DNA from: Proteobacteria bacterium UBA981
GTDB taxonomy: Bacteria; Pseudomonadota; Gammaproteobacteria; Ga0077536
Assembly (NCBI GenBank): GCA_002292285.1
Contig: DBBP01000027.1
Span: forward strand, 255,935 to 319,934
Length of the DNA: 64,000 nt
Reading direction: 5' to 3'
The notes under the pieces: model-generated
The model's input: only the letters and a program-made list of their open reading frames with translations
Told to the model about the DNA's origin: nothing
Databases searched by the model: none
In this document: positions 42,155 through 51,068 of the stretch, in pieces
Layout of the letters: every line of letters starts with the position of its first letter
Numbering within the stretch: the first letter of the stretch is position 1
Made by a program: the position numbers and the translations under genes

Positions 42155-43369
42155 TTAATTCGAACCGGAATTACGGCTCTCGAAGCGCTCGACAATCACC
42201 TCGAGCAGGCTTCTCGCCAAGCGCAATTTTGGCGCGCGTTCGAGAACTTTTGAGCTGCCTGGCCAGAGCACTGTCAGCTCATTATCATCGCTGTTAAATC
42301 CAATCTCGTGTCCGCCAACCAGATTAGCGGCAATCATGTCGAGTTTTTTCCGTTGCAACTTGGATTCGGCATTGGCGATGAGATTATCGGTTTCCGCAGC
42401 GAAGCCCACCGTAAAAGGCGCATTCGCACTGGCAGCGACTGCCGCAAGAATGTCGCGATTGGGCACCAAACGCAGTTCCAGCGCGGAACCATCGCGCTTT
42501 ATTTTGCCGGCGCTGGCGAACTCGGGGCGATAATCAGCGACCGCCGCAGTACCGACGAAAATTTCTGTAGTCTCCAGCTCCTGCATGACAGCGCTGTACA
42601 TTTCCGCGGCTGTCTCGACACTTTTGACTGTCACGCCCTCGGGCTTGGTCTGTACCGTGGGGCCGCTGACAAGCGTCACCAGGGCGCCAGCTTCGTGCGC
42701 AGCAATAGCCAACGCATAGCCCATCTTGCCGGAACTGTGATTAGAGATGTAGCGCACTGGGTCGATCGGTTCGCGGGTCGGACCGGCGGTGATGAGCACG
42801 CGACGCCCGGCGAGGCGTCCAGTTGCGAAAATCCGGGCCACAGCACTCACGATCTCGTCGGCCTCGGCCATTCGCCCGGGCCCCACTTCGCCACAGGCCT
42901 GACTGCCGCTGCCAGGCCCACAGATAATCACGCCGCGCGCAGTCAGCGCGGCCAGATTCTCGGCGGTCGCCGGATGCTGCCACATTTGTTGATTCATCGC
43001 CGGAGCGACCAATACCGGTGCGGCGCTTACCAGACACACAGCGGTAGCGAGATCATTAGCCTGGCCAAGGCGCAGGCGCGCCAAAAAATCCGCCGTCGCA
43101 GGAGCTGTCACCACCGCGTCACCCCAGCGTGCGAGCTCGATGTGTCCCATGGCGGCTTCCGCAGTTGGGTCAAACAAGTCGCAGCGGACCGCGTGACCGG
43201 ATACCGCCTGAAGCGTCAAAGGCGTAATAAACTCGGTGGCCGAGGGCGTCATGATCACACGCACTTCGGCGCCGGCATCACGTAATCGACGCACAACGTC
43301 AGGTGATTTATAGGCAGCAATACCCCCGCTGACGAGCAACAGGATGCGCTTGCCGTTCAGGCTAATCAT
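42155..43369 (-). CDS. coaBC: Phosphopantothenoylcysteine decarboxylase/synthetase
   Basis: 404 residues, fused CoaC and CoaB. The CoaC flavoprotein half shows VSGGIAAYK, TPSATEFI, ITAPATA-like VVTAPATADF, and APAMNQQMW. The CoaB half starts near LITAGPTREPIDPVRYISNHSSGKMG and contains AVADYRP and GFAAETDN. Two steps of coenzyme A synthesis are covered, and coaD lies 10 kb away. In Pseudomonas dut lies between coaBC and algC; here it is absent. Confidence 0.96.
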   Translation of the reverse strand: MISLNGKRILLLVSGGIAAYKSPDVVRRLRDAGAEVRVIMTPSATEFITPLTLQAVSGHAVRCDLFDPTAEAAMGHIELARWGDAVVTAPATADFLARLRLGQANDLATAVCLVSAAPVLVAPAMNQQMWQHPATAENLAALTARGVIICGPGSGSQACGEVGPGRMAEADEIVSAVARIFATGRLAGRRVLITAGPTREPIDPVRYISNHSSGKMGYALAIAAHEAGALVTLVSGPTVQTKPEGVTVKSVETAAEMYSAVMQELETTEIFVGTAAVADYRPEFASAGKIKRDGSALELRLVPNRDILAAVAASANAPFTVGFAAETDNLIANAESKLQRKKLDMIAANLVGGHEIGFNSDDNELTVLWPGSSKVLERAPKLRLARSLLEVIVERFESRNSGSN

Positions 43370-43530
43370 GGGCTTTCTTTCACCTTAATTTACGGGTGGT
43401 GGAAAGGATATTACCTGACCCGACCGCGCAGCCGTCAGACGCGTTACGCAAATTTCGGCATGCTTTGTCCACATTCGTCGCCGGCCTATACTGCGAGGTA
43501 CCTAATTCGGAACCCATGGAGGGGAACCGC

Positions 43531-44205
43531 ATGTCTATCAAGGATTGGCCCGAGCGAGAACGGCCGCGTGAAAAACTGATTCATCAGGGCACCGGCGCGC
43601 TCTCCGATGCCGAGGTGGTCGCCGTGTTGCTACGCGTCGGCACCGCGGAAGTTGATGCAGTTGGACTTGCGCGGCGCCTGATTAGCGAGCATGGCGGCTT
43701 GCGTGCGCTGCTGGAAGCGAGCCTGACGTCGGTTAGCACGAGTCGTGGTTGCGGTCCTGCAACCTTCGCCACACTTCACGCCGCGCTCGAATTGGGGCGT
43801 CGTTACCTATACTCCACACTGGAGCGAGACGGCCCTCTGGAAAGCCCCGACGCAGCCGGTAACTATCTGGTTTCGCGGATGAAAGGGTATCGACGCGAAG
43901 TTTTTGCGTGTCTTTATCTGGATACGCGCCACCGCGTCATCGCGTTTCGCGAGCTCTTTCTGGGCTCAATCGACAGCGCAACCGTCCATCCGCGCGAAAT
44001 AGTTCAGTCGTGCCTGGAGCTTAACGCCGCCGCGATCATCCTTGCCCACAATCATCCATCCGGCGTCGCCGAACCAAGTACGGCAGACGGCGCGCTGACC
44101 CGGCGAGTCGTGGAAGCGGCCCGCCTTATCGACGTGCGGGTCCTGGATCATCTGGTTGTTGGGGAGCAGGAGGCGGTTTCCATGGCGGCGCGCGGGCTGT
44201 TCTGA
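43531..44205 (+). CDS. radC: RadC family JAB/MPN domain protein
   Basis: 224 residues from the ATG at 43531, chosen for the strong GGAGGGG at 43517-43523. The N-terminal helix-hairpin-helix region starts with DWPERERPREKL. The metal-binding HNHPSG motif with a following Asp (AEPSTAD) marks the JAMM-like fold. Despite the name, a role in repair is doubtful. It lies before rpmBG, a widely conserved neighbourhood. Confidence 0.94.
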   Translation: MSIKDWPERERPREKLIHQGTGALSDAEVVAVLLRVGTAEVDAVGLARRLISEHGGLRALLEASLTSVSTSRGCGPATFATLHAALELGRRYLYSTLERDGPLESPDAAGNYLVSRMKGYRREVFACLYLDTRHRVIAFRELFLGSIDSATVHPREIVQSCLELNAAAIILAHNHPSGVAEPSTADGALTRRVVEAARLIDVRVLDHLVVGEQEAVSMAARGLF

Positions 44206-44214
44206 CACCGACGC

Positions 44215-44243
44215 TTGGCGAACGCACGGAAACGAGCTAGAAT
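44215..44243 (+). promoter_or_regulatory. Sigma-70 promoter of rpmBG
   Basis: TTGGCG at 44215-44220 and TAGAAT at 44238-44243 are separated by exactly 17 bases. The start point would lie near 44250, about 30 bases before rpmB. This is one of the best promoter matches in the window. Confidence 0.6.
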
Positions 44244-44280
44244 CACGCGCCTTTTCCGCGCCCTTAATAGGATTAACAGC

Positions 44281-44517
44281 ATGTCTCGGGTATGCCAAAT
44301 AACCGGCAAACGACCGGTCGCCGGTAACAACGTTTCGCACGCGCACAACAAGACGCGGCGGCGCTTCTTACCGAATCTGCATAACCATCGCTTTTGGGTT
44401 GAAAGCGAGAACCGTTGGGTTCGGCTTCGCGTGAGTGCGAAAGGATTGCGGGTTATCGATAAAAAAGGTATCGATACTGTACTTAAAGACATTCGCGCCC
44501 GCGGCGAAAGAGTTTAG
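44281..44517 (+). CDS. rpmB: 50S ribosomal protein L28
   Basis: 78 residues, the exact family length. MSRVCQITGKRP, GNNVSHAHNKTRRRFLPNL and the C-terminal KGLRVIDKKGID are diagnostic. It lies nine bases before rpmG and shares its promoter at 44215-44243 and the terminator at 44701. Confidence 0.98.
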   Translation: MSRVCQITGKRPVAGNNVSHAHNKTRRRFLPNLHNHRFWVESENRWVRLRVSAKGLRVIDKKGIDTVLKDIRARGERV

Positions 44518-44526
44518 GAGACTGTC

Positions 44527-44682
44527 ATGCTGGATAAAATCAAACTCGTCTCGAGTGCCGGTACCGGGCATTACTACACCACAGCGAAAAACAAGCGCAC
44601 GCATCCGGAGAAGCTTGAACGTCGCAAATACGACCCGGTCATTCGCCAACACGTGATTTACAAAGAAGCGAAGATAAAATAG
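44527..44682 (+). CDS. rpmG: 50S ribosomal protein L33
   Basis: 51 residues. DKIKLVSSAGTGHYYTT, KNKRTHPEKLERRKYDP and the C-terminal YKEAKIK are characteristic. The zinc-binding Cys pairs are missing, so this is the zinc-free (C-) form of L33, usual in gammaproteobacteria. It directly follows rpmB with AGGAGA just before its start. Confidence 0.98.
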   Translation: MLDKIKLVSSAGTGHYYTTAKNKRTHPEKLERRKYDPVIRQHVIYKEAKIK

Positions 44683-44700
44683 CGCTTTGATACCGATAAG

Positions 44701-44727
44701 AAACCCCGCCTCGCGGGGTTTTTTTTG
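44701..44727 (+). terminator. Rho-independent terminator after rpmBG
   Basis: AAACCCCGC at 44701-44709 pairs with GCGGGGTTT at 44713-44721 around a CTC loop, followed by T's to 44726. It ends the rpmBG transcript and lies at the 3' end of the convergent desaturase gene. Confidence 0.92.
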
Positions 44728-44745
44728 GCGCTCAGTTCTTCACAC

Positions 44746-45924
44746 TCAGACTGCTGCAGGCGTGTAGCCGCGCAGAATGCGTGCATAGTCCTGCAGCGCC
44801 TGTATGCCTGTCGTTTCGGCTTGCTGACACCATTCCTGGATGAGACGTAAAAGCGCTTCTCGACTTTCGCTTCGCTGCTCATAAATAGCCTGCAAACGCT
44901 GGCGAAAGCTGTAAACAACCTCCAAACGTTCGCTTTGCCGCAGCGCGTCGCGCAATGCACCGCGCTCCGCCTCGTTCAGGCGCTCATCAGCGCGTACCAT
45001 CAACGGTACTAATGGTTTGAGTTTCCAGCGCGCATCATGGGACGCGTTGCGAACCTCTTCGCGATGCACCCGCTTGATAACCATGCGACTGAAATCCGCC
45101 ATCACGTGCAAGCGGCTACCGACGATTGCTGACAAAGTTTCAAAATCGGCGGCGGGCTTGTCGGTGTCGACAGCCGGGCGCGGCGGGGCGACCTTGCGAA
45201 CTTCGGCGAGCCCGCACATTTCCATCAACCGGATATACATCCAGCCCAAATCGAATTCCCAAGGACGCACGGAAAATTTGGCCGAGCTGGCGAATGCGTG
45301 ATGGTTGTTATGGAGTTCTTCGCCGCCAATCAAAACACCCCACGGCACAATATTCGTAGAACAGTCGGAAGTTTCGAAATTGCGATAACCGCGCCAGTGG
45401 GCAACACCATTGATAATGCCGGCTGCAAAAATCGGGATCCACATCATCTGAATGGCCCCGATGGTTACGCCCAACGGTCCGTACAAAATAATATTACTGG
45501 TAAACATCAACCCAATGCCGAGAAAGCTGCGTCCGGTATACAAGTGCCTCTCAACCCAATCGTCCGGCGTGCCGAAGCCGTACTGGTCGATGATGTCCTG
45601 GTTTCGGGCGTTGCGTTGGTAGAGTTCGGCACCGGTCAGCAGAACTTTCTTGATGCCGTGCACAACCGGGCTGTGTGGATCTTCGGCAGTTTCCACCGCA
45701 GCGTGATGTTTGCGGTGTACAGCCGTCCATTGGCGTGTGTTCATGCCCGTTGACAGCCACAACCAGAAGCGGAAAAAGTGTGCCACAACAGGATGCAACT
45801 CGACGGCCCGATGGGCTTGGTCGCGGTGTAGATAAATTGTCACCGCAGCGATTGTTATGTGCGTGTAGACAAGCGCGACGACGACATAGCCCCACCAGGG
45901 CAGCTCAATCAAACCGTGCTGCAT
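44746..45924 (-). CDS. Acyl-CoA/fatty acid desaturase with C-terminal helical extension
   Basis: 392 residues. Three His boxes give the di-iron site: HRDQAH at 33-38, HRKHH at 70-74 and HNNHH at 205-209, with membrane helices between. These match delta-9 acyl desaturases, such as DesA-type enzymes in Pseudomonas. After about residue 250 there is a 140-residue soluble, charged helical tail, not part of the minimal enzyme, ending near ILRGYTPAAV. It probably adjusts membrane fluidity. The gene stands alone; its 3' end borders the rpmG terminator. Confidence 0.9.
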   Translation of the reverse strand: MQHGLIELPWWGYVVVALVYTHITIAAVTIYLHRDQAHRAVELHPVVAHFFRFWLWLSTGMNTRQWTAVHRKHHAAVETAEDPHSPVVHGIKKVLLTGAELYQRNARNQDIIDQYGFGTPDDWVERHLYTGRSFLGIGLMFTSNIILYGPLGVTIGAIQMMWIPIFAAGIINGVAHWRGYRNFETSDCSTNIVPWGVLIGGEELHNNHHAFASSAKFSVRPWEFDLGWMYIRLMEMCGLAEVRKVAPPRPAVDTDKPAADFETLSAIVGSRLHVMADFSRMVIKRVHREEVRNASHDARWKLKPLVPLMVRADERLNEAERGALRDALRQSERLEVVYSFRQRLQAIYEQRSESREALLRLIQEWCQQAETTGIQALQDYARILRGYTPAAV

Positions 45925-46042
45925 GAACTCCTCCTTGAAGCTCTCGAAGGTTTAGCACTTTAATCCGGTTCTTTAGGCTTGAAAGCGCCACGATCGTTAA
46001 ACATCGTGAAGCGGGACCAGATTAAGCGCCCTTGCCCGCAGT

Positions 46043-47977
46043 CTACCGCAACTCGAGTATGAGATTGCCAGCGTCATCGAGGGCGCAGCACCAACCGGCA
46101 TCGACAAATGTTGTCGCGATGTCGTCACAAATCACCGCAGGCCCGCTGATCTTTTCCGCCTGCGCGAGTTGCGAACGGAACAACAACGGAAATCGGCTTT
46201 CACCAGCCGCCGGATGTTTTGCCACAGATGCTGGTGGCAGCTGGACTGGCGCGCGGACAACGTCTACGGCAACCCGCAGATTGACGAGTTCGACGGGGTA
46301 ATCGAGCCGATGGCCGTAACGCAGCTCATGTTCACCGTGAAATTGTTCGGCGACGTCGCTGCCGTCCCAGGAAATATTGAGTGCAAACGATTGGCCCTGG
46401 TAACACAGGTCTAGCGTATTCCGGCAGATCATGTCGCTCTTTGCATAGCCCTCTCGTTGTAAATCGGCGACCGCCGGCTGCGCAATATCGCTGAGTAATG
46501 ATTCGATCGCTAACGCACTAACGTCTCCAAGCGGACGGCGTATGGTTTTCGACAATCGGCGCCCAGGTTGTCCAACCACCATACCCAGCGCCGACAACAC
46601 GCCCGCGTGAGCTGGAACCAGGGCGCGGCGCATCGATAAGGCTTGCGCCAACGCACATACGTGTAAGCCGCCGGCACCACCGAATGACACCAAGGTGAAG
46701 TCACGCGGATCGATGCCGCGTTCGACTGAAATCACGCGCAGCGCCTGTTGCATGTGATCGTTGGCGATGTCGACCACGCCCTGAGCGGCATCCTGTAGTG
46801 GAATGTCTCCCATCGCCCGCGCCAGGTTCCCGATAACCGCCACTGCCGCCTCTTTGCGCAAGGCCATATGACCACCCAGACGAACGTGGGTGGGGATCCG
46901 CCCCAGTACCAGATTGGCGTCGGTTACGGTTGCCAGAGTTCCGCCAGCGCCGTAGCAAGCCGGGCCTGGTACCGCACCCGCCGATTTCGGCCCAACGTGC
47001 AGCAAGCCGCCCGCGTCGACGCGCGCGATCGAACCACCGCCAGCGCCAATGGTATGGATATCGACCATTGGAACACCGACCGGGTAGCGGCCGATTCGAC
47101 CATCCGGCGTGAGTCTTATTTCACCATCGACCAGCGCGACGTCGGTTGATGTGCCACCCATGTCGAAGGTCAGGATACGTTCAGCTGCCGCTTCACGGGC
47201 CACATGGCGGGCACCCAGTAAGCCACCCGCCGGTCCCGAGAGAAGCAAATTTACGGCGTGACTGGCGGCGAACTCCGGGTCGCAGGTCACCGCCGAACTT
47301 TGCATGACAGATAACGCGGCCGGTTTGAGTTGCTGTGACAACCGGTGTAAGTACCCACTCATCACCGGACCCGTGGTGGCGTTCAGCCAGGTCGCGATAC
47401 CACGCTCGTACTCACGGTACTCGGGTAGAACATCACTCGAACAGGTGACAAATACGTCGCCCGAAAAGGCCGCAGCAATTTCACGTTCGAAACGGTCGTC
47501 CATGAAAGCAAACAGCAAGCTAATGGCGATCGCCTGCGGTTTCAATTGCGCCACTGCTTTTTGCAACTCCGCAATGTCCTGACTCGACAATGGCTCGAGA
47601 GTTTGCCCATCGGCTCCAAGGCGACCGCCAGTTTGCAGGCATAGGTCAGGTGGTACCGGTGGGACGGGCACCGGCGGTGTAAGATCGTACAAGCGCTCAC
47701 GCGCCTGGCGGCCGATGGTCAGTGTGTCGGAAAATCCACGATTGGTGATGAACACCGTGCGGGCGCCGGCGCCCTCCAGCATGGCGTTGGTCGCGACCGT
47801 CGAGCCGTGCACAACTGTCAGTTCATGCTTGTCGATAGCCAGCGCGGCCAGCCCGGCGGCAATCGCACGTTCCGGTGCATCGGGCGTAGAAAGCGTTTTA
47901 TGGACCCGAACTGAGGTGCCATCGTAGACCACGAAATCGGTAAACGTGCCGCCTGTATCGATGCCGATGATATTCAT
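46043..47977 (-). CDS. hyuA: Hydantoinase/oxoprolinase A family protein (HyuA), orphan
   Basis: 644 residues from the ATG at 47977. The N-terminal actin-like ATP site IGIDTGGTFTDFVVYDG, HGSTVATNAMLEGAG, RQARERLYDL, the central GGTSTDVALVDGE and IGAGGGSIARVD, and GGAGGLHVCALAQAL fit HyuA. The B subunit (hyuB), which the family usually needs, is not adjacent. Substrates of the family include 5-oxoproline and hydantoins. Glutathione genes (gshB, ggt) in the window make 5-oxoproline attractive, but this is inference. It diverges from the ABC operon. Confidence 0.88.
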   Translation of the reverse strand: MNIIGIDTGGTFTDFVVYDGTSVRVHKTLSTPDAPERAIAAGLAALAIDKHELTVVHGSTVATNAMLEGAGARTVFITNRGFSDTLTIGRQARERLYDLTPPVPVPPVPPDLCLQTGGRLGADGQTLEPLSSQDIAELQKAVAQLKPQAIAISLLFAFMDDRFEREIAAAFSGDVFVTCSSDVLPEYREYERGIATWLNATTGPVMSGYLHRLSQQLKPAALSVMQSSAVTCDPEFAASHAVNLLLSGPAGGLLGARHVAREAAAERILTFDMGGTSTDVALVDGEIRLTPDGRIGRYPVGVPMVDIHTIGAGGGSIARVDAGGLLHVGPKSAGAVPGPACYGAGGTLATVTDANLVLGRIPTHVRLGGHMALRKEAAVAVIGNLARAMGDIPLQDAAQGVVDIANDHMQQALRVISVERGIDPRDFTLVSFGGAGGLHVCALAQALSMRRALVPAHAGVLSALGMVVGQPGRRLSKTIRRPLGDVSALAIESLLSDIAQPAVADLQREGYAKSDMICRNTLDLCYQGQSFALNISWDGSDVAEQFHGEHELRYGHRLDYPVELVNLRVAVDVVRAPVQLPPASVAKHPAAGESRFPLLFRSQLAQAEKISGPAVICDDIATTFVDAGWCCALDDAGNLILELR

Positions 47978-48082
47978 GAGCGATACATTATCACTGCGCG
48001 ACGGCCAATCGCGCCAAGACGCCGCAGCGTGCGTGCGCGCGATGGTTGGCACAAAGACAAAGCTCCCCAATAATAGCGCCCC

Positions 48083-49006
48083 ATGACTGAAGACATGCTG
48101 CTGGCGGCGACAGATCTAACTCGCTCATACGGCCGCATTCGAGCGGTGGACGGCGTACAACTGCAAGTCGGTCGCGGTGAAACGCTTGGCTTGCTCGGTT
48201 TGAACGGCGCCGGCAAGTCCACCACCCTGCAGATCTTGGCCGGGGCGCTCAACGCAGACCGGGGTAAGGTGAGTATCTGCGGCCATGATCTGGCCGGCGA
48301 CGGGCGAGCTGCGCGGCGGCTGATTGGTTATCTGCCCCAGACCCCGCCGCTTTACGACGACATGAAAGTTGCCGAATATCTCAACTTCATCGCCCGCATC
48401 CAGGGCGTGCCACGTTCCGGACTCAGCGACACCGTGCAGCGCGCCACCGCGCGATGCGGTCTCAGCGACGTGGTGGGACGCTTGATTCGACATCTATCAC
48501 AAGGCTATCAACAACGGGTCGGCATCGCCCAGGCTGTGTTGCACGAACCTGCGGTGCTACTTCTTGACGAACCCACAAACGGACTCGATCCGGCGCAGAT
48601 TCGGGACGTACGCGAACTCATCACAAGCCTCGCCCCGCAACGTGCGACCATTGTGTCGACACACATCCTGTCGGAAGTTCGTATGCTTGCGACGCGCATT
48701 GTCATCATGCACGAGGGCCGCGTTGTCCACGACGCGCCCAATGGGTCCGCACTGGACACACTCAGGGTAAGTTTCGCGCACCAACCGCAAGTCGAGGCGC
48801 TCACGGCTATCGATGGTGTGGTCGCTGCAGAGTGGCACGAACAGGGTTACTGGTTGCTTCGTTGCGATGAAGATTGCTCGCCGCGAGTCGCAGAATGTGC
48901 GGTCCGCGCAGGTTGGGGTATTGCCGAAATGATCAAAAACTACGATGCGCTGGAACATCTCTTTTTACGCCTCACTGCGGGTGATTCGGTCGTAGCAGCC
49001 GCATGA
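48083..49006 (+). CDS. ABC transporter ATP-binding protein (GldA/CcmA-like)
   Basis: 307 residues. Walker A GLNGAGKST at 39-47, the Q-loop in YLPQTPPLY, signature LSQGYQQR, Walker B VLLLDEP and switch His in IVSTHILSE are all present. A C-terminal extension of about 90 residues follows. It overlaps the permease gene by four bases. With the next two genes it forms a Gld-like export system of unknown cargo. Confidence 0.92.
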   Translation: MTEDMLLAATDLTRSYGRIRAVDGVQLQVGRGETLGLLGLNGAGKSTTLQILAGALNADRGKVSICGHDLAGDGRAARRLIGYLPQTPPLYDDMKVAEYLNFIARIQGVPRSGLSDTVQRATARCGLSDVVGRLIRHLSQGYQQRVGIAQAVLHEPAVLLLDEPTNGLDPAQIRDVRELITSLAPQRATIVSTHILSEVRMLATRIVIMHEGRVVHDAPNGSALDTLRVSFAHQPQVEALTAIDGVVAAEWHEQGYWLLRCDEDCSPRVAECAVRAGWGIAEMIKNYDALEHLFLRLTAGDSVVAAA

Positions 49007-49749
49007 TGTCTGGATTCGGCGCCGTCGCAGCCTATGAGACGGCACGTCTGTTCAGACGCCCGTTCGGCTGGTTGGTCCTCGCTTTTGGTCAAGGCCTGTT
49101 GGCCCTGTACTTCTTGTTACTGGTGGTCCGCTTTCTGGAGAATCAAGGCGATTTGCAGACAACTGGCGTTACGGTCGAAATTATCATGCGCTATTTCAGT
49201 GTGGCTTTCGTCAGCGTAATCCTGTTAACGCCGCTGCTCACGATGGCGGCCATCGCCGGCGATAAACGCAGCAATATGCTGCGTTTTCTCTACGCCACAC
49301 CACTATCAACCAGCGCACTGGTGCTGGGAAAATTTGCCGGCGTGTTGAGTCTCTCGATGGCTCACGTCGTGCTGCTCTCACTGATTCCGCTGACGCTGTT
49401 ATGGGGAGCGCCAATTGATCTCGGGGTCTATGCCACCAATGTGATCGGGTTGGTGCTGTTCTCTTTGATGCATAACGCCCTTGGGCTAATGGCTTCGGCG
49501 CTGACCCGTGCACCGGTCGCCGGTGCGCTGATAGCGCTGATGATCTCGCTTTTGCTGTGGTTCGCAGAATGGGGAGCCCGGCTGGATCCGGAAGCGTCTA
49601 TGATCGGTCGCTGGTCGACGTTGACTCGTCTACGCGGTTTCGCCGAAGGCCTGTTAGTGAGTGCTGACATCGTCTACTTCTTTGCTGCCACTATCTCTTT
49701 GCTGATCATCACCGCTGTGTTGGTGAGCATGGATCGCGATTTGGCATGA
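49003..49749 (+). CDS. ABC-2 type permease (GldF-like)
   Basis: 248 residues with six predicted membrane helices; the first is at about 20-40 (WLVLAFGQGLLALYFLLLVV). GDKRSNMLRFLYATPLSTSALVLGKF is typical of ABC-2 permeases of the GldF/NosY type when read across its two halves. It overlaps the ATPase gene upstream and the GldG-like gene downstream, each by four bases, so the three subunits are made together. Confidence 0.9.
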   Translation: MMSGFGAVAAYETARLFRRPFGWLVLAFGQGLLALYFLLLVVRFLENQGDLQTTGVTVEIIMRYFSVAFVSVILLTPLLTMAAIAGDKRSNMLRFLYATPLSTSALVLGKFAGVLSLSMAHVVLLSLIPLTLLWGAPIDLGVYATNVIGLVLFSLMHNALGLMASALTRAPVAGALIALMISLLLWFAEWGARLDPEASMIGRWSTLTRLRGFAEGLLVSADIVYFFAATISLLIITAVLVSMDRDLA

Positions 49750-51068
49750 GATTTTCGCTACGCGCACGCTACTTGTTCATCATCGCGCTGGTCGCGACGT
49801 GCACTTGGAGCCTCATAAACTACGCCAACCAGCACAACCACATCACGGATTTTTCGCGCGCTGCACGCAACTCTATCGACGCCAGAAGTGTCGAAGTCCT
49901 GGGATTGTTCGACGGCGAAATTACGCTCACCGCCTTCGTACCTGATAATCCGGATCTGCATCGTGGCGTGGCAAGTTTCTTCGCGCGCTTTCAGCGCCAC
50001 AAAAGTGATTTATCTCTCGCCTTTATCGACCCGCGCGCGGACCTGCATAAGGCGCGCAAGTTCGGCGCACGTCTGGGCGAGATTGTGCTGAGCTTCGAAG
50101 GTCGGCACGAACGCATCACCCAACTTAGCGAAAGTGAGGTCACCAACGCACTGGCACGCCTGCTGCGTGGGCGCGACCGCTATCTGACGTTCTTAGCGGC
50201 CAACGCCGAGCGCCAACTCGGACGCGCCGCCAACCATGATATTTCTGAGTTCGCAGCCTACCTTGAACAACGCGGGCTCAACGTCCGCGGGCTGAACCTC
50301 GGTGAGCACGCGAGCGTTCCGGACAACACCGCGGTGCTCGTGATCGCGTCACCCGGAGCAGCCTACGCACCGGGTGAGCTTGCGGCCATTACGCGCTACG
50401 TCGCACGTGGCGGTAACCTGTTGTGGCTGGCTGAGCCCGATCAGCCTGGCGAGATGTCGCAGTTAGCCAGCGCCCTCGGCGTTGAGGTGCTAACGGGCAC
50501 GGTAGTGGATCCGGTCGGGCTGACAAAGTTTCAGAACCCCGCCTATGCGGTCGCACTCAACCATCCCGATCACCCGACTGTGGCTGAGTTCGAACAGACG
50601 GTGGTGTTCCCCTATGCGGCCGCTCTGGTCGCGCGACCTAACATCGATTGGGACGCCACAGTCATCGCGAAAACCACAGCACAGGCATGGAACGAGACGG
50701 GTACGTTCGAAGGCAATGTAGGCTTCGATCCCGAAAGTGAAATCCAGGGCGAGCTGAATCTGGCGCTGGCGTTAACCAAAGCAGCGGCGGACGGTGTCGA
50801 GCAGCGCGTGTTGATTGTCGGAGACGGCGATTTCTTATCGAACAGTTTCGTCGCCAATCTCGGCAATCGGGAATTCGGCCGACGACTGTTCGAATGGCTC
50901 GCCGCTGACGACAACTTGATCGACATCGCAGTGGCCGAAATACCGGATGGGACGCTCGACTTAGCCATGTGGCAGCGCATGGCGATTTTTCTGGTTTTCG
51001 TGGCCGTCGTGCCACTCGGTCTGTTGTGTAACGGTTTATTGATTTGGTGGCAGCGGCGTCATGCCTGA
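49746..51068 (+). CDS. GldG-like auxiliary protein of the ABC system
   Basis: 440 residues. One membrane helix at the N terminus (about 8-25) and one near the C terminus (about 411-433) flank a large periplasmic domain, the layout of GldG/ABC_transp_aux proteins. The domain begins with EVLGLFDGEITLTAFVPDN and contains the family-type IDPRADLHKA and the later RVLIVGDGDFLSNSF. Its end overlaps the mutM start by eight bases. In Flavobacteria Gld proteins serve gliding; there is no such evidence here. Confidence 0.85.
   Translation: MRFSLRARYLFIIALVATCTWSLINYANQHNHITDFSRAARNSIDARSVEVLGLFDGEITLTAFVPDNPDLHRGVASFFARFQRHKSDLSLAFIDPRADLHKARKFGARLGEIVLSFEGRHERITQLSESEVTNALARLLRGRDRYLTFLAANAERQLGRAANHDISEFAAYLEQRGLNVRGLNLGEHASVPDNTAVLVIASPGAAYAPGELAAITRYVARGGNLLWLAEPDQPGEMSQLASALGVEVLTGTVVDPVGLTKFQNPAYAVALNHPDHPTVAEFEQTVVFPYAAALVARPNIDWDATVIAKTTAQAWNETGTFEGNVGFDPESEIQGELNLALALTKAAADGVEQRVLIVGDGDFLSNSFVANLGNREFGRRLFEWLAADDNLIDIAVAEIPDGTLDLAMWQRMAIFLVFVAVVPLGLLCNGLLIWWQRRHA

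Noticed and set aside
42308..43285. Rightward open frame of 325 codons
   Set aside because: Antisense to coaBC; the composition (His, Arg, Gly) is that of a shadow frame, and coaBC is unmistakable.
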